Positions 10,451 to 24,483 of a stretch of 64,000 nt of DNA are shown in pieces. Location of the stretch: NCBI GenBank assembly GCA_030159075.1, contig BROG01000151.1, positions 943,501 to 1,007,500 on the forward strand, in the 5' to 3' direction. Positions within the stretch are counted from its first letter, which is position 1. Each line of letters begins with the position of its first letter. Source of the DNA: Atrina japonica (taxonomy: Eukaryota; Mollusca; Bivalvia; Pterioida; Pinnidae). The notes under the pieces are model-generated. The model worked only from the letters and a program-made list of their open reading frames with translations. It had not been told where the DNA came from and did no database searches. A program made the position numbers and the translations under genes.

Positions 10451-10605
10451 CAAAACCACACATATGTTTCTATTCCTATCATCAGACTGCACTTGAACCA
10501 TGTAGTGGATGGATTCAATGAGAGCGTGGCTCTTGTTCAATTCATCTGCTACAATGATCACGTGCAGTCAGATGATATGGATAGAAACATATATGTGTAG
10601 TTTTG
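10451..10605. repeat. 155-bp near-palindrome (foldback)
   Basis: The left arm CAAAACCACACATATGTTTC pairs with the right arm, whose reverse complement is CAAAACTACACATATATGTT. Pairing continues through CTATTCCTATCATCAGACTG, and the inner halves (GTAGTGGATGGATTCAATGA against GTAGCAGATGAATTGAACAA) also pair with mismatches. Arms are about 75 bases each. It is either a foldback MITE or a transcribed hairpin. Confidence 0.7.
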
Positions 10606-10638
10606 TCTATATAATAACATGATTAGTACTGTAAATAT

Positions 10639-10771
10639 GTCTCTCTCTTTCTCTCTCTGTCAGTGTCTCTCTCTTTCTGTCTGCCTGTTTCTCTGTCTCT
10701 TTCTCTCTGTCAGTGTCTCTGTCAGTCTCTCTCTCTCTCTGTCTCTGTAAGTGTCTCTCTCTTTCTCTCTG

Positions 10772-10802
<31 letters not shown>
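10639..10802. repeat. Pyrimidine microsatellite, TCTC with CTGT
   Basis: TCTCTCTCTTTCTCTCTGTC-type sequence with interspersed CAGTGTCTC. Open frames across it encode only Ser-Leu or Arg-Glu runs and are not genes. Confidence 0.9.
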
Positions 10803-10984
10803 GGCAATAATCTCTGTATTAACATAAATCATTACATGAGTCTATTTCTGTTACACTTTACATTTTTGGCTGAGTGGAATAACCTGTTAATGATTGGAAA
10901 ACAAACAAACAAAACAGGTGTGTTTAAGAAACAATGATGCACCTGAAAAAGTAACCTAATTAAGTAAGTGAATTCATAACCCAC

Positions 10985-11234
10985 AGAAAATGGAAATGGT
11001 TTGGCCATGTATTAAGAATGGGAAACAAGAGGACTTTGCACCATGACAATTACATAGCTACCTGAAGGGAATCGGAAAGTTGGTAATCCAAAAACAACAT
11101 GAGAGAGGATAACCGAGCAGAAGAGATCAAAGGTGGGTCTGAAAAGTTGTGTGTTAGCTAGGGCCGTGGCTAGAGACAGGTGGATGCAGTACATCAGGGC
11201 GTTATGCACCAGCAGGCGGGAAGATGATATGTGA
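10985..11234 (+). pseudogene. 3' fragment of a non-LTR retrotransposon ORF2
   Basis: Translation in shifting + frames gives KWFGHVLRMGNKRT, then GNRKVGNPKTT, then ARAVARDRWMQYIRALCTSR and REDDM before a stop. This is the conserved tail after the reverse transcriptase of LINE-type elements: the W-GHV-RM phrase, a basic G-RK-G-PKTT linker, and a final ARDR-W---ALC-SR-ED block. It has at least one frameshift and stops, so it is dead. The rest of the element is absent, as expected for a 5'-truncated copy. Confidence 0.62.
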
Positions 11235-11742
11235 GGCAAGGTGAAGTAAGCTAATTGAGAAGATTTTATGGTGTGATATTTTCAGCATATAATGACAAAT
11301 GCCGACCATAATCCAGACGAATTATTCCTAGATATTATTGATATAAAGCTTTCTGCTAAAGTTTTTAAAATTTGAGGTTATTTGAAGTTATTTTGCTGAA
11401 AACAAAATCTTACAAACAGATGAACCAAAAATAATATGTCCTTTATTTTTGGTCTTGAGGTATTTAAAAAAAAAAAGAAAATCTATCAATTAAAAACATA
11501 GTTATATTTTTATTTCCAAAACATTTAATATTTCCTGACAAAAAGTAAATAGTCTGGACTAGCCTACATGCTAGTGTGTTAACTTCAAATATTGTTCAAA
11601 GAGGCATTTGCAAAAAAATAAAATTAAAAAGCATAAGATTGTTTTCAGCAATGCAATTATAAATTAAAAAATAATTTTACAGAACGCACGAAAGTAAGTT
11701 CATTGACCTTACATCTGTTTTGGTTTCTGTTTGTTTTTTCAG
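11235..11742. other. Non-coding, intron-like
   Basis: AT-rich with A-runs at 11467-11477. Ends in a very good pyrimidine tract and CAG acceptor (11715-11742). Confidence 0.4.
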
Positions 11743-11837
11743 ATCAAATACAACAAAAGTTCATGCATATGCACATTAAAACCAAGACAGCATTAATAAG
11801 ACTTGGAAACGGCTTCAGCAAGGCTGCTCTGCTATGA
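11743..11837 (+). CDS. Weak candidate terminal exon
   Basis: TTTGTTTTTTCAG at 11730-11742 is a textbook acceptor. In one phase the following sequence is open for 30 codons: QIQQKFMHMHIKTKTALIRL then GNGFSKAALL and TGA (11835-11837). I do not recognise it. No partner exon was found and the open length is short, so the acceptor could equally be fortuitous. Confidence 0.2.
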
Positions 11838-12949
11838 AAAGTGTATTTGCATAATCACCAATTTGGGCTTTAATTGGTATTTATTTCTATTACATTTTAT
11901 ACCGCAGAATTTTGTATTTGCTGACGTCAATGGAGACAGTCTAGGGAATTCAATGTATACTGTAATCACCCACAAGTATGGCTAGAGTATTTGCTCCATG
12001 TTACACTTGGAATATATCACAGATCTATAAGCTAACTGAAAAGGTTAAAGAATTACAGACAACCGCCATAGTGCTCATTCTAATGATCAAATTATTTAAT
12101 GGTTTCTTGTCATATATGTGCTTATAACAGGATACCACTTAGGTTAAACAAATGAAGGAATGTCAGTTGTAATTTACAAGTGTCTTCTGTATAAGAATTC
12201 TACTATGTACTACTATATTAGGCCGAAAGTTTTGGTAATTGTGATAGCTTCCAACTCTAAAATAGTCATTCAATACTTAATATAGTTATAACAGAAATAA
12301 TACTTATAATTATATAAATAATGGTATAGGATGGAAATAGATGCAATTTGAATTTATATACATATGTATAGCCCATTCAATAGATTGTCATGTCAGCTGA
12401 TTTTGCCTGCTATTTTCATGAAAAACGATGTAAGTCGCTGGCATACTTTCTTTTTTATTCAGAAAAAAATTTGCTGATTTCTATCTTCACTCAGAGATCA
12501 GCTATATATACCTCTCTGCTGGCTACATTACATAACTTATCTCCTTTTCCCAAAACTGTTGAAAGTTCTGATTGGATACTATTGTTTATAAAGATGTCAG
12601 CATTCTAAAGAGAAATTATTGTGTGAGAGTAGGGAGAAACTGTCTGATCTGTGACCATAATAATTTGAAATATTTTAAAAGGTACCTTGTTTAAATAAAG
12701 TTAAGGGTATGCCTCATTTTTGTATTTTGTTAAAAGAAGGCAATTTCAATTTACATGTACCAGAGCTACCCAATTCTGACACTATCATAATAACACTGTG
12801 TTGCCTGGGTACCAATGAAATATTAAAACCAAAAGAAACATAAAAGGTAGCTTTACTGCAGTTATGCCAACTTATAGGAAGTGAAAAAAAAACATCAAAA
12901 AAATAATCCTATGTACTACTTTTTATATGTAAAATATATGTTTAGTTTG
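11838..12949. other. Non-coding stretch
   Basis: Nothing supported. An open frame at 12390-12608 (72 codons) has no family resemblance or splice context. Confidence 0.45.
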
Positions 12950-13345
12950 AGAGGTGTGTGTGTGTGTTTGTGTGTGTGTGTCTGTCTGTCAGAAGGTACA
13001 TTTAGGTAGATGTGTAGGTAGGAGGTAGGTTAGATATATAAGTAGATGAGGCAGGTAGATCGGTAGTACATGTAGGTAGGTAGTTAGGTAGGTAGGTTAG
13101 AAAAGTATGTATGTAGGTATATACTATAGGTAGGTACAATGTAGGTACTAGTAGTTAAGGTAGGTTAGATACTAGATAGATAGGTAGGTAGGTTAGAAAA
13201 GTATGTATGTAGGTACCGTATGTAGGTAGGTACAATGTAGGTAGGTAGGTAGTTAAAGTAGGTTAGATACTAGATAGATAGATAGGTAGGTATATAGGTG
13301 GGTAAGATAGGTAAATAGATAGATAGGTTAGATAAATCAATATGT
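12950..13345. repeat. GT and GTAG microsatellite region
   Basis: (GT)n at 12955-12980 passes into imperfect TAGG or GTAG tetramers with a roughly 110-bp larger repeat: TTAGAAAAGTATGTATGTAG recurs at about 13098 and 13192, each followed by TACAATGTAG. Confidence 0.85.
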
Positions 13346-13839
13346 AGGGACTTGTATGTACATTAGTATACAGCAAATAGCAATTATAAATGACTATCTA
13401 ACCAAACTGATTCATAAGACTTCATTGTTCTATATGATGAAATGATCTTAAAATATAATCCCCAACACCACATCAAAATTCCACAGCTTATGTGACTGTT
13501 AAACAGCAATACATACATTGTACATGTGATAAGTAAACAGAACATACCAGAGATTTGAGGTCATTTTATACATTTTTCATATAAATTAAATTAAATCTAT
13601 GTCATTACACATAGCATTGCAGTGTTTTGTGTGTAATGGCTGCTTTGCGGTAGAACTAATGATCCCTTTATTGACAATGTAGGGGTTGTACTATGTAATG
13701 ATTTTCCATAATTAAATAAGTAACCACAACTACACTCCCGGTACCTATTCTATTGTCTTTATTAACATCTACTGTATACACTTAAGTGAGGCCAACAACA
13801 TCATCAACAACGTATTCCTGAAAACCAAAATTACCCAAG

Positions 13840-14258
13840 TGTTCTGTTAGAATGACTACAGGAATCTACAGGATTTACTCAACTTTTTAAATAATTACTG
13901 AAACAAAGTCAAGGTTTACTGAACTATTTAAATAACTACAGAAACACAAGGACTGTTAAACCAAGAATTACTCAACTGTTTGAATAACTACTGAAACAAA
14001 GTCAAGAATTACTTAATTGTTTAGATAACTTCTCAGACATAACAAAGACTACAAAATCGAGAATTACTCAAACATTTAAATAGTTGCTGAAACACAAGGA
14101 CTGTAAAATCAAGAATTACCCGGCTGTTTAGATAACTACTGAAACAAAGCCAAAAATTACCCAACTGTTTAAATAATTACTGAGACAAAACCAAGAATTA
14201 CTCAACTGTTTAATTAATTTCTAAAAAGAAAGAGTATAAAACCAAGGATTAAGCAACT
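13840..14258. repeat. Degenerate minisatellite, about 45-60 bp unit
   Basis: Repeating phrases AAGAATTACTCAACTGTTTA, AATAACTACTGAAACA and AAGTCAAG or AAGGACTGTAAAACC alternate with variable spacing for about eight copies. Confidence 0.75.
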
Positions 14259-14261
14259 GTG

Positions 14262-14351
14262 TTAACTCATCAACCCCAGAAAAACAATGCACTCTTCTGT
14301 TTATCAATGACTTAGCCCAGTCCAAATGTTCCTTTAGGGGAAAAAAGTTAA
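14262..14351. mobile_element. TTAA-bounded MITE, copy 2
   Basis: TTAACTCATCAACCCCAGAA, then CACTCTTCTGTTTATCAATG and CAGTCCAAATGTTCCTTTAG GGG, matching 27323-27410 base for base over most of its length and the reverse complement of 9419-9515. TTAA lies at both edges. Confidence 0.65.
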
Positions 14352-14501
14352 ATAACTGCTGAAACCAAAACAAAGACAATAAAAGCAATTATTACTCAAC
14401 TCCAAGGGCAAAACCTAATGTTGACTTGGGATATGAAAGAGTTTACAATTTTTTAAAAAGAATTACCAGGTACATGAGATTTTATAAGTAATTAACATAA
14501 C

Positions 14502-15274
<773 letters not shown>

Positions 15275-18200
15275 CATGGTGATACTGAGCAATGAGTCTA
15301 GTCATGGTGATACTGAGCAATGAGTCCAATCAATTAGATACTGAGCAATAAGTCCAGTCAATTAGATACTAAACAATGAGTCCAGTCAATTAGATACTGA
15401 GCAATGAGTCCAGTCAATTAGATACTGAGCAATGAGTCCAGTCCATTAGACACTGAGCAATGAGTCCAGTCCATTAGATACTGAGCAATGAGTTCAATCA
15501 ATTAGATACTGAGCAATAAGTCCAATCAATTAGATACTGAGCAATGAATCCAGTCAATTAGATACTGAGCAATGAGTCCAGTCAATAAGATACTGAGCAA
15601 TGAGTCCAGTTATGCTGATACTGAGCAATAAGTCCAGTCAATTAGATACTGAGCAATAAGTCCAGTCAATTAGATACTGAGCAATGAGTTCAATCAATTA
15701 GATACTGAGCAATAAGTCCAATCAATTAGATACTGAGCAATGAATCCAGTCAATTAGATACTGAGCAATGAGTCCAGTCAATAAGATACTGAGCAATGAG
15801 TCCAGTTATGCTGATACTGAGCAATAAGTCCAATCAATTAGATACTGAGCAATAAGTCCAGTCAATTAGATACTAAGCAATGAGTCCAGTTATGCTGATA
15901 CTGAGCAAAAGGTCCAGTCAATTAGACACTGAGCAATGAGTCCAGTCCATTAGATACTGAGCAATGAGTTCAATCAATTAGATACTGAGCAATAAGTCCA
16001 ATCAATTAGATACTGAGCAATGAATCCAGTCAATTAGATACTGAGCAATGAGTCCAGTCAATAAGATACTGAGCAATGAGTCCAGTTATGCTGATACTGA
16101 GCAATAAGTCCAATCAATTAGATACTGAGCAATAAGTCCAGTCAATTAGATACTAAGCAATGAGTCCAGTTATGCTGATACTGAGCAAAAGGTCCAGTCA
16201 ATTAGACACTGAGCAATGAGTCCAGTCCATTAGATACTGAGCAATGAGTTCAATCAATTAGATACTGAGCAATAAGTCCAATCAATTAGATACTGAGCAA
16301 TGAATCCAGTCAATTAGATACTGAGCAATGAGTCCAGTCAATAAGATACTGAGCAATGAGTCCAGTTATGGTGATACTGAGCAATAAGTCCAGTCAATTA
16401 GATACTGAGCAATAAGTCCAGTCATGGTGATACTGAGCAATGAGTCCAGTCAATTAGATACTGAGAATTAAGTCCAGTCAATTTAATACTGAGCAATAAG
16501 TCCAGTCATGGTGATACTGAGCAATGAGTCCAGTCAATTAGATACTGAGCAATGAGTGCAGTCATGAATAAATTGAGCAATGCGTCCAGTCAATTAGATA
16601 CTGAGCAATGAGTCTAGTCAATTAGATACTGAACAATAAGTCCAGTCAATTAGATACTGAGCAATAAATCCAGTCAATTAGATACTGAGCAATAAGTCCA
16701 GTCAATTAGATACTGAGCAATAAGTCCAGTCAATTAGATACTGAGCAATGAGTCCAGTCATGGTGATACTGAGCAATAAGTCCAGTCATGGTGATACTAC
16801 TGAGCAATAAGTCCAGTCATGGTGATACTGAGCAATAAGTCCAGTCAATTAGATACTGAGCAATGAGCCAGTCAATAAGATACTGAGCAATGAGTCCAGT
16901 TATGGTGATACTGAGCAATAAGTCCAGTCAATTAGATATTGAGCAATAAGTCCAGTCATGGTGATACTGAGCAATGAGTCCAGTCAATTAGATACTGAGA
17001 ATTGAGTCCAGTCAATTAGATACTGAGCAATAAGTCCAGTCATGGTGATACTGAGCAATAAGTCCAGTCATGGTGATACTGAGCAATGAGTCCAGTCAAT
17101 TAGATACTGAGCAATGAGTGCAGTCATGAATAAATTGAGCAATGAGTCCAGTCATGGTGATAATGAGCAATAAGTCCAGTCAATTAGATACTGAGCAATA
17201 AATCCAGTCATGGTGATACTGAGCAATGAGTCCAGTCAATTAGATACTGAGAATTAAGTCCAGTCAATTTAATACTGAGCAATAAGTCCAGTCATGGTGA
17301 TACTGAGCAATGAGTCCAGTCAATTAGATACTGAGCAATGAGTGCAGTCATGAATAAATTGAGCAATGCGTCCAGTCAATTAGATACTGAGCAATGAGTC
17401 TAGTCAATTAGATACTGAACAATAAGTCCAGTCAATTAGATACTGAGCAATAAATCCAGTCAATTAGATACTGAGCAATAAGTCCAGTCAATTAGATACT
17501 GAGCAATAAGTCCAGTCAATTAGATACTGAGCAATGAGTCCAGTCATGGTGATACTGAGCAATAAGTCCAGTCATGGTGATACTGAGCAATAAGTCCAGT
17601 CATGGTGATACTGAGCAATAAGTCCAGTCAATTAGATACTGAGCAATGAGCCAGTCAATAAGATACTGAGCAATGAGTCCAGTTATGGTGATACTGAGCA
17701 ATAAGTCCAGTCAATTAGATATTGAGCAATAAGTCCAGTCATGGTGATACTGAGCAATGAGTCCAGTCAATTAGATACTGAGAATTGAGTCCAGTCAATT
17801 AGATACTGAGCAATAAGTCCAGTCATGGTGATACTGAGCAATAAGTCCAGTCATGGTGATACTGAGCAATGAGTCCAGTCAATTAGATACTGAGCAATGA
17901 GTGCAGTCATGAATAAATTGAGCAATGAGTCCAGTCATGGTGATACTGAGCAATAAGTCCAGTCAATTAGATACTGAGCAATAAATCCAGTCAATTAGAT
18001 ACTGAGCAATAAGTCCAGTCAATTAGATACTGAGCAATGAGTCCAGTCATGGTGATACTGAGCAATAAGTCCAGTCATGGTGATACTGAGCAATAAGTCC
18101 AGTCATGGTGATACTGAGCAATAAGTCCAGTCAATTAGATACTGAGCAATGAGTCCAGTTATGGTGATACTGAGCAATAAGTCCATTCATGGTGATAATG

Positions 18201-18375
18201 AGCAATAAGTCCAGTCAATTAGATACTGAGCAATGAGTCCAGTTATGGTGATACTGAGCAATGAGTCCAGTTATGGTGATACTGAGCAATAAGTCCAGTT
18301 ATGGTGATGCTGAGCAATGAGTGCAGTCATGAATAAATTGAGCAATGAGTCCAGTCATGGTGATTAAGAACAATG
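15275..18375. repeat. 28-bp satellite array with higher-order repeats
   Basis: About 110 copies of a 28-bp unit, GATACTGAGCAATGAGTCC plus AGTCAATTA, with a second type ending AGTCATGGT. Variants (AATAAG, GTTCAATCAA, TTATGCT, GAATAAATTGAG) recur in fixed order. The marker GAGCAAAAGG occurs at 15903 and 16183, 280 bp apart (ten units). The marker TGCAGTCATGAATAAATTG occurs at 16557, 17119, 17343 and 17902, giving spacings of about 784 bp (28 units). The array decays at 18360-18660 into GTGATAACAAGT phrases. Confidence 0.95.
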
Positions 18376-19185
18376 AGTCAAGAAATAGTGATAAGCACTG
18401 AGTACTTTCATGGTGGTAATAAGTAGCAGCAAGTTATGTGGTTGCTGAAAACAAGCTGGGAATCCAGGTATCGTGATAAACAAGTCAAAATCAAAAAGAA
18501 ATCAGCAAAAAAAAAAAGATAAATAATGGTGATAACAAACAACAAGATGTGTATGGTGATAACAAGTTATGAGATCACTTATGGTGATATTGAGCAATAA
18601 GATCAAGTCATGGTGATAATGGATATCGAGTCCAGCCATGGTGATAACAAGTTCCAAGATAAATGGTATTCATGAGCATGGAGCCCAGCCAGCAACTCCA
18701 TTCACATCCTATGTCTGACCCTGACCTATATCTAAATCTTTCACTTGCTCACTTGTTATGAAATTTAATAACCCTGCTGTCCTTGACATCAATACAAGAA
18801 GAACAATAATCAAACAATAATCAAAGGATAAGTAATATTTATGTTGACTTAATCCTTGAAGAAAAGTTGAATTCAGATGTTGCTGATATTTTCTTTAATG
18901 AAAAGAAAACATTTTGATCATATTACATTTATGACTGTCATTGTTCGGTAATCTCATATGACTAACACTACATCAATTAATGGGATCTCCCAAGTACGAA
19001 CACTCTTTGATCTTCTACAAGAAATAATCAAATTAAAAGGTAGGAGCTAGGTAAACTTTATCTTAAGGAAAATCTAGAATTTTTTCTACAGCATTTTCAT
19101 ACAGTATGGCTATATCAATACAGATAAAAGTACATTTATTATGTGTGTGACAGTTTACACAAGCAGGTAGCTGCTTTTCATAAGC

Positions 19186-19189
<4 letters not shown>
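18376..19189. other. Decayed array edge and non-coding sequence
   Basis: To about 18660, diverged copies of the preceding unit (ATGGTGATAACAAG). After that no feature seen. Confidence 0.45.

Positions 19190-19247
<58 letters not shown>
19190..19247. repeat. (TA)n microsatellite
   Basis: Uninterrupted TA for about 58 bases. Confidence 0.95.
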
Positions 19248-19250
<3 letters not shown>

Positions 19251-19464
19251 TTATTTTACCACATAACAGATTACATAAATATTTTATAAGTAACACATGA
19301 TAAAGCGTCACCTAGTGGCGATTTGATTGGTTAACTCTGAAGGCTGGCATTGTTGTCACTTGGTGTTTGTGAGTCACTTGAAAGTGACTGAGGATGAAAT
19401 AATTAAACGTGTAGATAATTTAAAAATTTTGTTGTATTCAAGTTTGCAATTCTGCTTAATCCAT

Positions 19465-19800
19465 CATCTTATAGTACACACAAGTTTTAACTTAACTATG
19501 TTTATAAAATTCATACAAGTTTTTACTTAACTACATAGGTTTATAAAGTTCACACAAGTATTAACTTAACTATATATGTTTATAAAGTTCACACAAGTAT
19601 TAACTTAACTATATATGTTTATAAAGTTCACACAAGTTTTAACTTAACAGTGTTTACTTAATTATGTTTATAAAGTTCACACAAGTTTTACCTTAACTAT
19701 CTTTATTAAGGTCATACATGTGTTTACTTAACTGTGTTCATAATTTCATACATTTGTTTACTTATTAAACCTTGTTTACAAATTTCATACATGTAAATAC
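19465..19800. repeat. Minisatellite, about 37-bp unit
   Basis: Units of CACACAAGTTTTAACTTAAC plus TATGTTTATAAAGTT, best conserved at 19530-19690, then decaying to TTCATACATGTTTACTTA. Confidence 0.8.
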
Positions 19801-20359
19801 ACAGCCATGTTTTCAGAGTACCCTTTTTATTTCATTTTAAACTCCTAAATCTGAGAATTAAATTTTACCAGGAATTTGTTACTTATTCAGGTGAAACCAT
19901 TACATACATGTTTACTGACAAGTTTGGGGATTTCTTTCAAAATTTTTCATGGCACTCTTGTGAGTTAAAACTGGAAAGTAATGCTGGTGATAAATATGCA
20001 TGGAACTTTATTGATATACAAATAGAAAAAAGATGCATGCTATTTTTGGAATCCACAATTCTTTTTTAACCGGATCAATATCCTTGCCATTATCTCCTTG
20101 AATATGTATAGACTCCTCAGAAGCTGAGTCAGCTACTGGGATTTTTTGCTCTTTGATTACATTGTGTATATGATACTACAAGTAAGGCTATATATATGAG
20201 AAGTCATCCATAGGTGGAGTTAATGTTTTTTTTATTTTTTATTTTCCCTGTGATGATGGGGACATTGAAGCAATTAAGGCTACCTGTATGATAAGTTATC
20301 TATAGGTTATCTATAGGTGGATCTGATGTTTTTGTAGCAAACGTCTATTAGGAGAAAAA
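19801..20359. other. Non-coding stretch
   Basis: A phrase ATCTATAGGTTATCTATAGG is a short tandem duplication near 20298. Nothing else supported. Confidence 0.45.
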
Positions 20360-20580
20360 TTATACACATGCAAATTTTGGCTTCGAATTATATGTAGAAA
20401 TTTTCATTGTATAGAAATCGGCCCAAAAATTTATTCAAAACATCGAAAACTTCGACTCATAAAAATTCGAATTATAAAATGTTGATAAATAGCGTTAAAT
20501 AACAAAAGTATTCTGGATTTTGTGAATAATTCGAAACATCGAGAAATTTGACTCACTGAAGTTCGACTCATCGAAGTTCC

Positions 20581-20584
<4 letters not shown>
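20360..20584. mobile_element. Pogo-like MITE, left edge uncertain
   Basis: The right end on the minus strand reads TAATGGAACTTCGATGAGTC, followed by repeated GACTYAT and TTCGAAT motifs inside. Motifs AAACATCGAAAACTTCGACT and GAAACATCGAGAAATTTGAC recur as subterminal direct repeats. A (TA)n tract abuts the right end. Confidence 0.5.
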
Positions 20585-20619
<35 letters not shown>

Positions 20620-20632
20620 GTATATATATTTA
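20585..20632. repeat. (TA)n microsatellite
   Basis: TA repeat directly at the edge of the preceding MITE, with two small interruptions. Confidence 0.9.
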
Positions 20633-20649
20633 TATTACTTTTGTAAGTA

Positions 20650-21085
20650 CCAGTATAGTATATCAGAGGTCATCTGATGATCAATGAGAAATCTTTTTAC
20701 CGAGGAATCGTCGGAATGTCCAATTATCGAGTACCAAAATCAGTACATAGTTACTTGACAAAAATCACACGTATTTTGTATTTTCATATATTCATACACT
20801 ATGATGCACTATTCATGAGCAGTGCTAATTTAACATGCTTTAACAAAGTTTCATAAAAATTGCATCAATTTTTATATGTTTTAACATAACACATATTCAT
20901 AAGAAATCAATACATGTACATAGTCATTTCTTTAACATATATGTATCAATATTAATTTTGGAACAAATATGTTTATGGTATATTAGGGTCATCAATGAGA
21001 GTACTTTTTACTGAGGAGTCATTGGAATGTTCCATTATCACATATCCCTACTGAAATACCAATATCAGTACATGGTTACAGGTAC
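20650..21085. repeat. Pair of diverged direct repeats, about 110 bp
   Basis: GTATATCAGAGGTCATC through CAGTACATAGTTAC (20656-20755) and GTATATTAGGGTCATC through CAGTACATGGTTAC (20977-21080) match in order: TTTTTACYGAGGARTC, GGAATGTYC, ATTATC, CAGTACAT. Possibly two halves of one decayed element. Confidence 0.55.
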
Positions 21086-22288
21086 ATATAAAGTGCCTTT
21101 TACTGAATTATAATTAGGCACTGCTGTTCTATTAATTACTGGATACCTTTCTATAACACAAACTATAGGACAAGATAGACACATCCACATACACCCTCCT
21201 TTCGCTCTATTTTTTTTTCAATTTTATCATTCATATTGCATATTTCCCTTTTAAATATAATATAATGAGTAAATTTATCCTATAGATGCTACACAACATG
21301 TGCTGTAAATACCAAATACTGTAGGAGAAATTTTAGCATAAATCTAATTTTAGTGATGATAGTGTAACGACAGATTTTCTGTAGTATTTTCTACATGTAT
21401 ATTATTATACAATGGACATGTATGTATGCAGGATTATATATAGGGATTAATATATCCTTTTTAGGAAAGGGTCCTGTACCCTTTCAATTGGGAATTTTAC
21501 TTTCCAATGAGCTGAATTTAGTAAAAAATAATAGTATTAATTATGGTAATTTTACTACTAAGATTAAAAATAAAGATACAAAACTTGTGATAAATTTATC
21601 TCTTTATTTCAGAAGTTTTTACTTTTTCTATATATCAAAAATTAGGTACATGATGAACATAATACTGGGAAATTGAAATTGTTGTTCCAAATTTGGAAAA
21701 ATATAGATGATTTTGCATTGAGAAATGGTCCTTTTAGCAGACCCACATGTTGATGATATTAACCCCTGACTAAAATTGGCAAGTATATAAATACCATTAC
21801 TTAATAACTGTCCCTTAATAGGTCCAAGACACTAAATAGAAACTGCATGAAAACATGTTGAGCTGTCAGAATACTAAATATTTGCTGCACCTAAAAAGAT
21901 TTTACACCAGTGAATAAGTCAAGATTACAAACTACAATGGAGTATAACAATCCCAAACATTTTGTCTTGATAGGGAAAAACTCTTAAAACATAATAAACT
22001 TACAGTGATTTAATGATAATCACTGAATCGGAAGTGTTATGTGCAGCCCACAAAGAGCAACTTGGGTCATCAATTACAATTAATCTGTATAAAACAAACA
22101 TTTACAATGTCACAGTAGCAGTTCAACAATATAACATACAGGATTACAAGTGACACATCACTCTCTACAAAATTAATCCCTCTATAAACAGTCTCTATCA
22201 AGATTACACATTCAAAAGTCCTTGAACCTTAAAGAATATAAACCATTTCAGATAATTCAATGCTATATATCAATAACACAGATTTAAT
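21086..22288. other. Non-coding stretch
   Basis: A small hairpin GAAAGGGT..ACCCTTTC lies at 21465-21485. The open frame 21395-21676 is AT-rich and domain-free. Nothing else supported. Confidence 0.45.
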
Positions 22289-22631
<343 letters not shown>

Positions 22632-22839
22632 GTAGTCCAAAGAGAAGATTTATGGATAAGAATCAGTTTGTGTGTTCCACTCCAGATACATTTATGTATT
22701 TAGACACTAGTTACTGTACCAGGAGATTAACTACAGATTAACATAATGTCAATAATTTTGATATACTGGACTGATACTTACACTAGACTATGAGTAACTC
22801 TGAGATACTGGCATAGTGTGATGCAAATAAAGTTCCATT

Positions 22840-23600
22840 GTAATACTTGGGGTACTGATAAAATACTTAAGTTAAACTGGGGTACTAAAAATACTTTAGA
22901 TATACTACTAATAATACTAGTAATTTGAATATTCTATGGAAACTAATGATATACTTTGCTTATTCTGGGGTAGTAATGATGCTTTGCTTATTCTGGGGTA
23001 GTAATGATGCTTTGCTTATTCTGGGGTAGTAATGATGCTTTGCTTATTCTGGGTTAGTAATGATATACTTTGCTTATTCTGGGGATACCAATGAAATATT
23101 TTGCTTATTATGGGGTAGTAATGAATACTTTGCTTATTCTGGGGTAGTAATGAAATACACATGTACTTTGCTTATTCTTTGGTAGTAATAAATAATTTGC
23201 TTATTCTGGGGTAGTAATGATACTTTGCTTATTCTGGGGTAGTAATGATACTTTGCTTATTCTGAGGTAGTAATGATACTTTGCTTATTCTGTGGTAGTA
23301 ATGATACTTTGCTTATTCTGCGGTAGTAATGAAATACTTTGCTTATTCTTGGACACTAATGAAATAGTTTGGTTATCCTGGTGTACTAATAAAATAGTTT
23401 GTGAATCTGGGGTACTGATGAAATACTTAATATATTCTGAGGTACTAATAAAACACTTTGGTTATTCTGGGGTACTGATGGAATACTTGAACTATTCTAG
23501 GGTATTGATAAAATACTTAAGATATTTGAGGGTACTTATGTAGTTATTTTGGGGTACTGATAAAATACTTTGGCTATACTGGGGCATACACAACTAATGA
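22840..23600. repeat. Minisatellite, about 30-33 bp unit
   Basis: Units TTCTGGGGTAGTAATGATAC plus TTTGCTTA, homogeneous at 22960-23320 and diverging to GGGGTACTGATAAAATACTT at both ends. Confidence 0.9.
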
Positions 23601-24483
23601 AATGCTTTTCAATTGTTTACAAATGATGGACTAGAATGATATTACAGTGCTAAAGGCTGTACCATACATAATATCGGGATAGCTGAGGTTTAAGTGATAA
23701 ACTTACATATGTATAGAGTGGTTCATATTTCAATTATTATTTACCAGTGTAACTTAAAAAATTGAACATTTCTTCAGAATGAACAGTTTCTGGACACACT
23801 CTCAAAAGTAACCAACATGTACTATAGTAGAGCTCCAAATAGTATGGCATCTTTCTTTTTAATTTCTGATTATAATTAAATGATTTGCAGAATTCATCTG
23901 TCTGGAATACACTACTTAGATAATAAACCTTTCGCATCAGATCAATCAGCTGACCTTGGTCTAGACATCCAACACTAAGCTATTATACAGGATCACTTAA
24001 TGTGGTCATCTTAACATTGAAAGTCAATAGATCAAAATATTGATCCTTTTTGACATATATAATTCTGTTACTTTTTAGAAGACATTGTAAATATGTGATT
24101 ATCTCAGGAGGAAAATACATCAGTTCCTGATCTTTTCCTATTTTGTTACATTTGAATCATGACCTCGGTTAAATAGGTGCTTTTTCAAGCTTCTTTCATG
24201 CAAACTTCTCTTATTGACTCGCTATATATCTTAATTATAGATGCAATTTATTTATTTATTTTTTTGCAACGAATGGTATTTTGTCATTAGATAGAATGAT
24301 TTTATGACAGAAAAAAAACAAGCATCTGAGAATACTGATAAATTAATACATGTAGAAAACTTTAACCAAAATATTAAACAGACACAAGAACACAGACCTA
24401 TAGTCCCCCAGTTTCACCATAAGGAGACTGATAAAGAGTTCAGTTTTAAATCAAAACTGAATTGTCTAGGAAAAACAGGGGTT
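23601..24483. other. Non-coding stretch
   Basis: Nothing supported. An open frame starting at 24304 runs through the next SINE and is not called. Confidence 0.45.

Noticed and set aside
15275..18375. Regular 28-bp repeats that might look like a CRISPR array (also 31765-37372)
   Set aside because: Units are contiguous with no unique spacers, and the surrounding DNA is animal.
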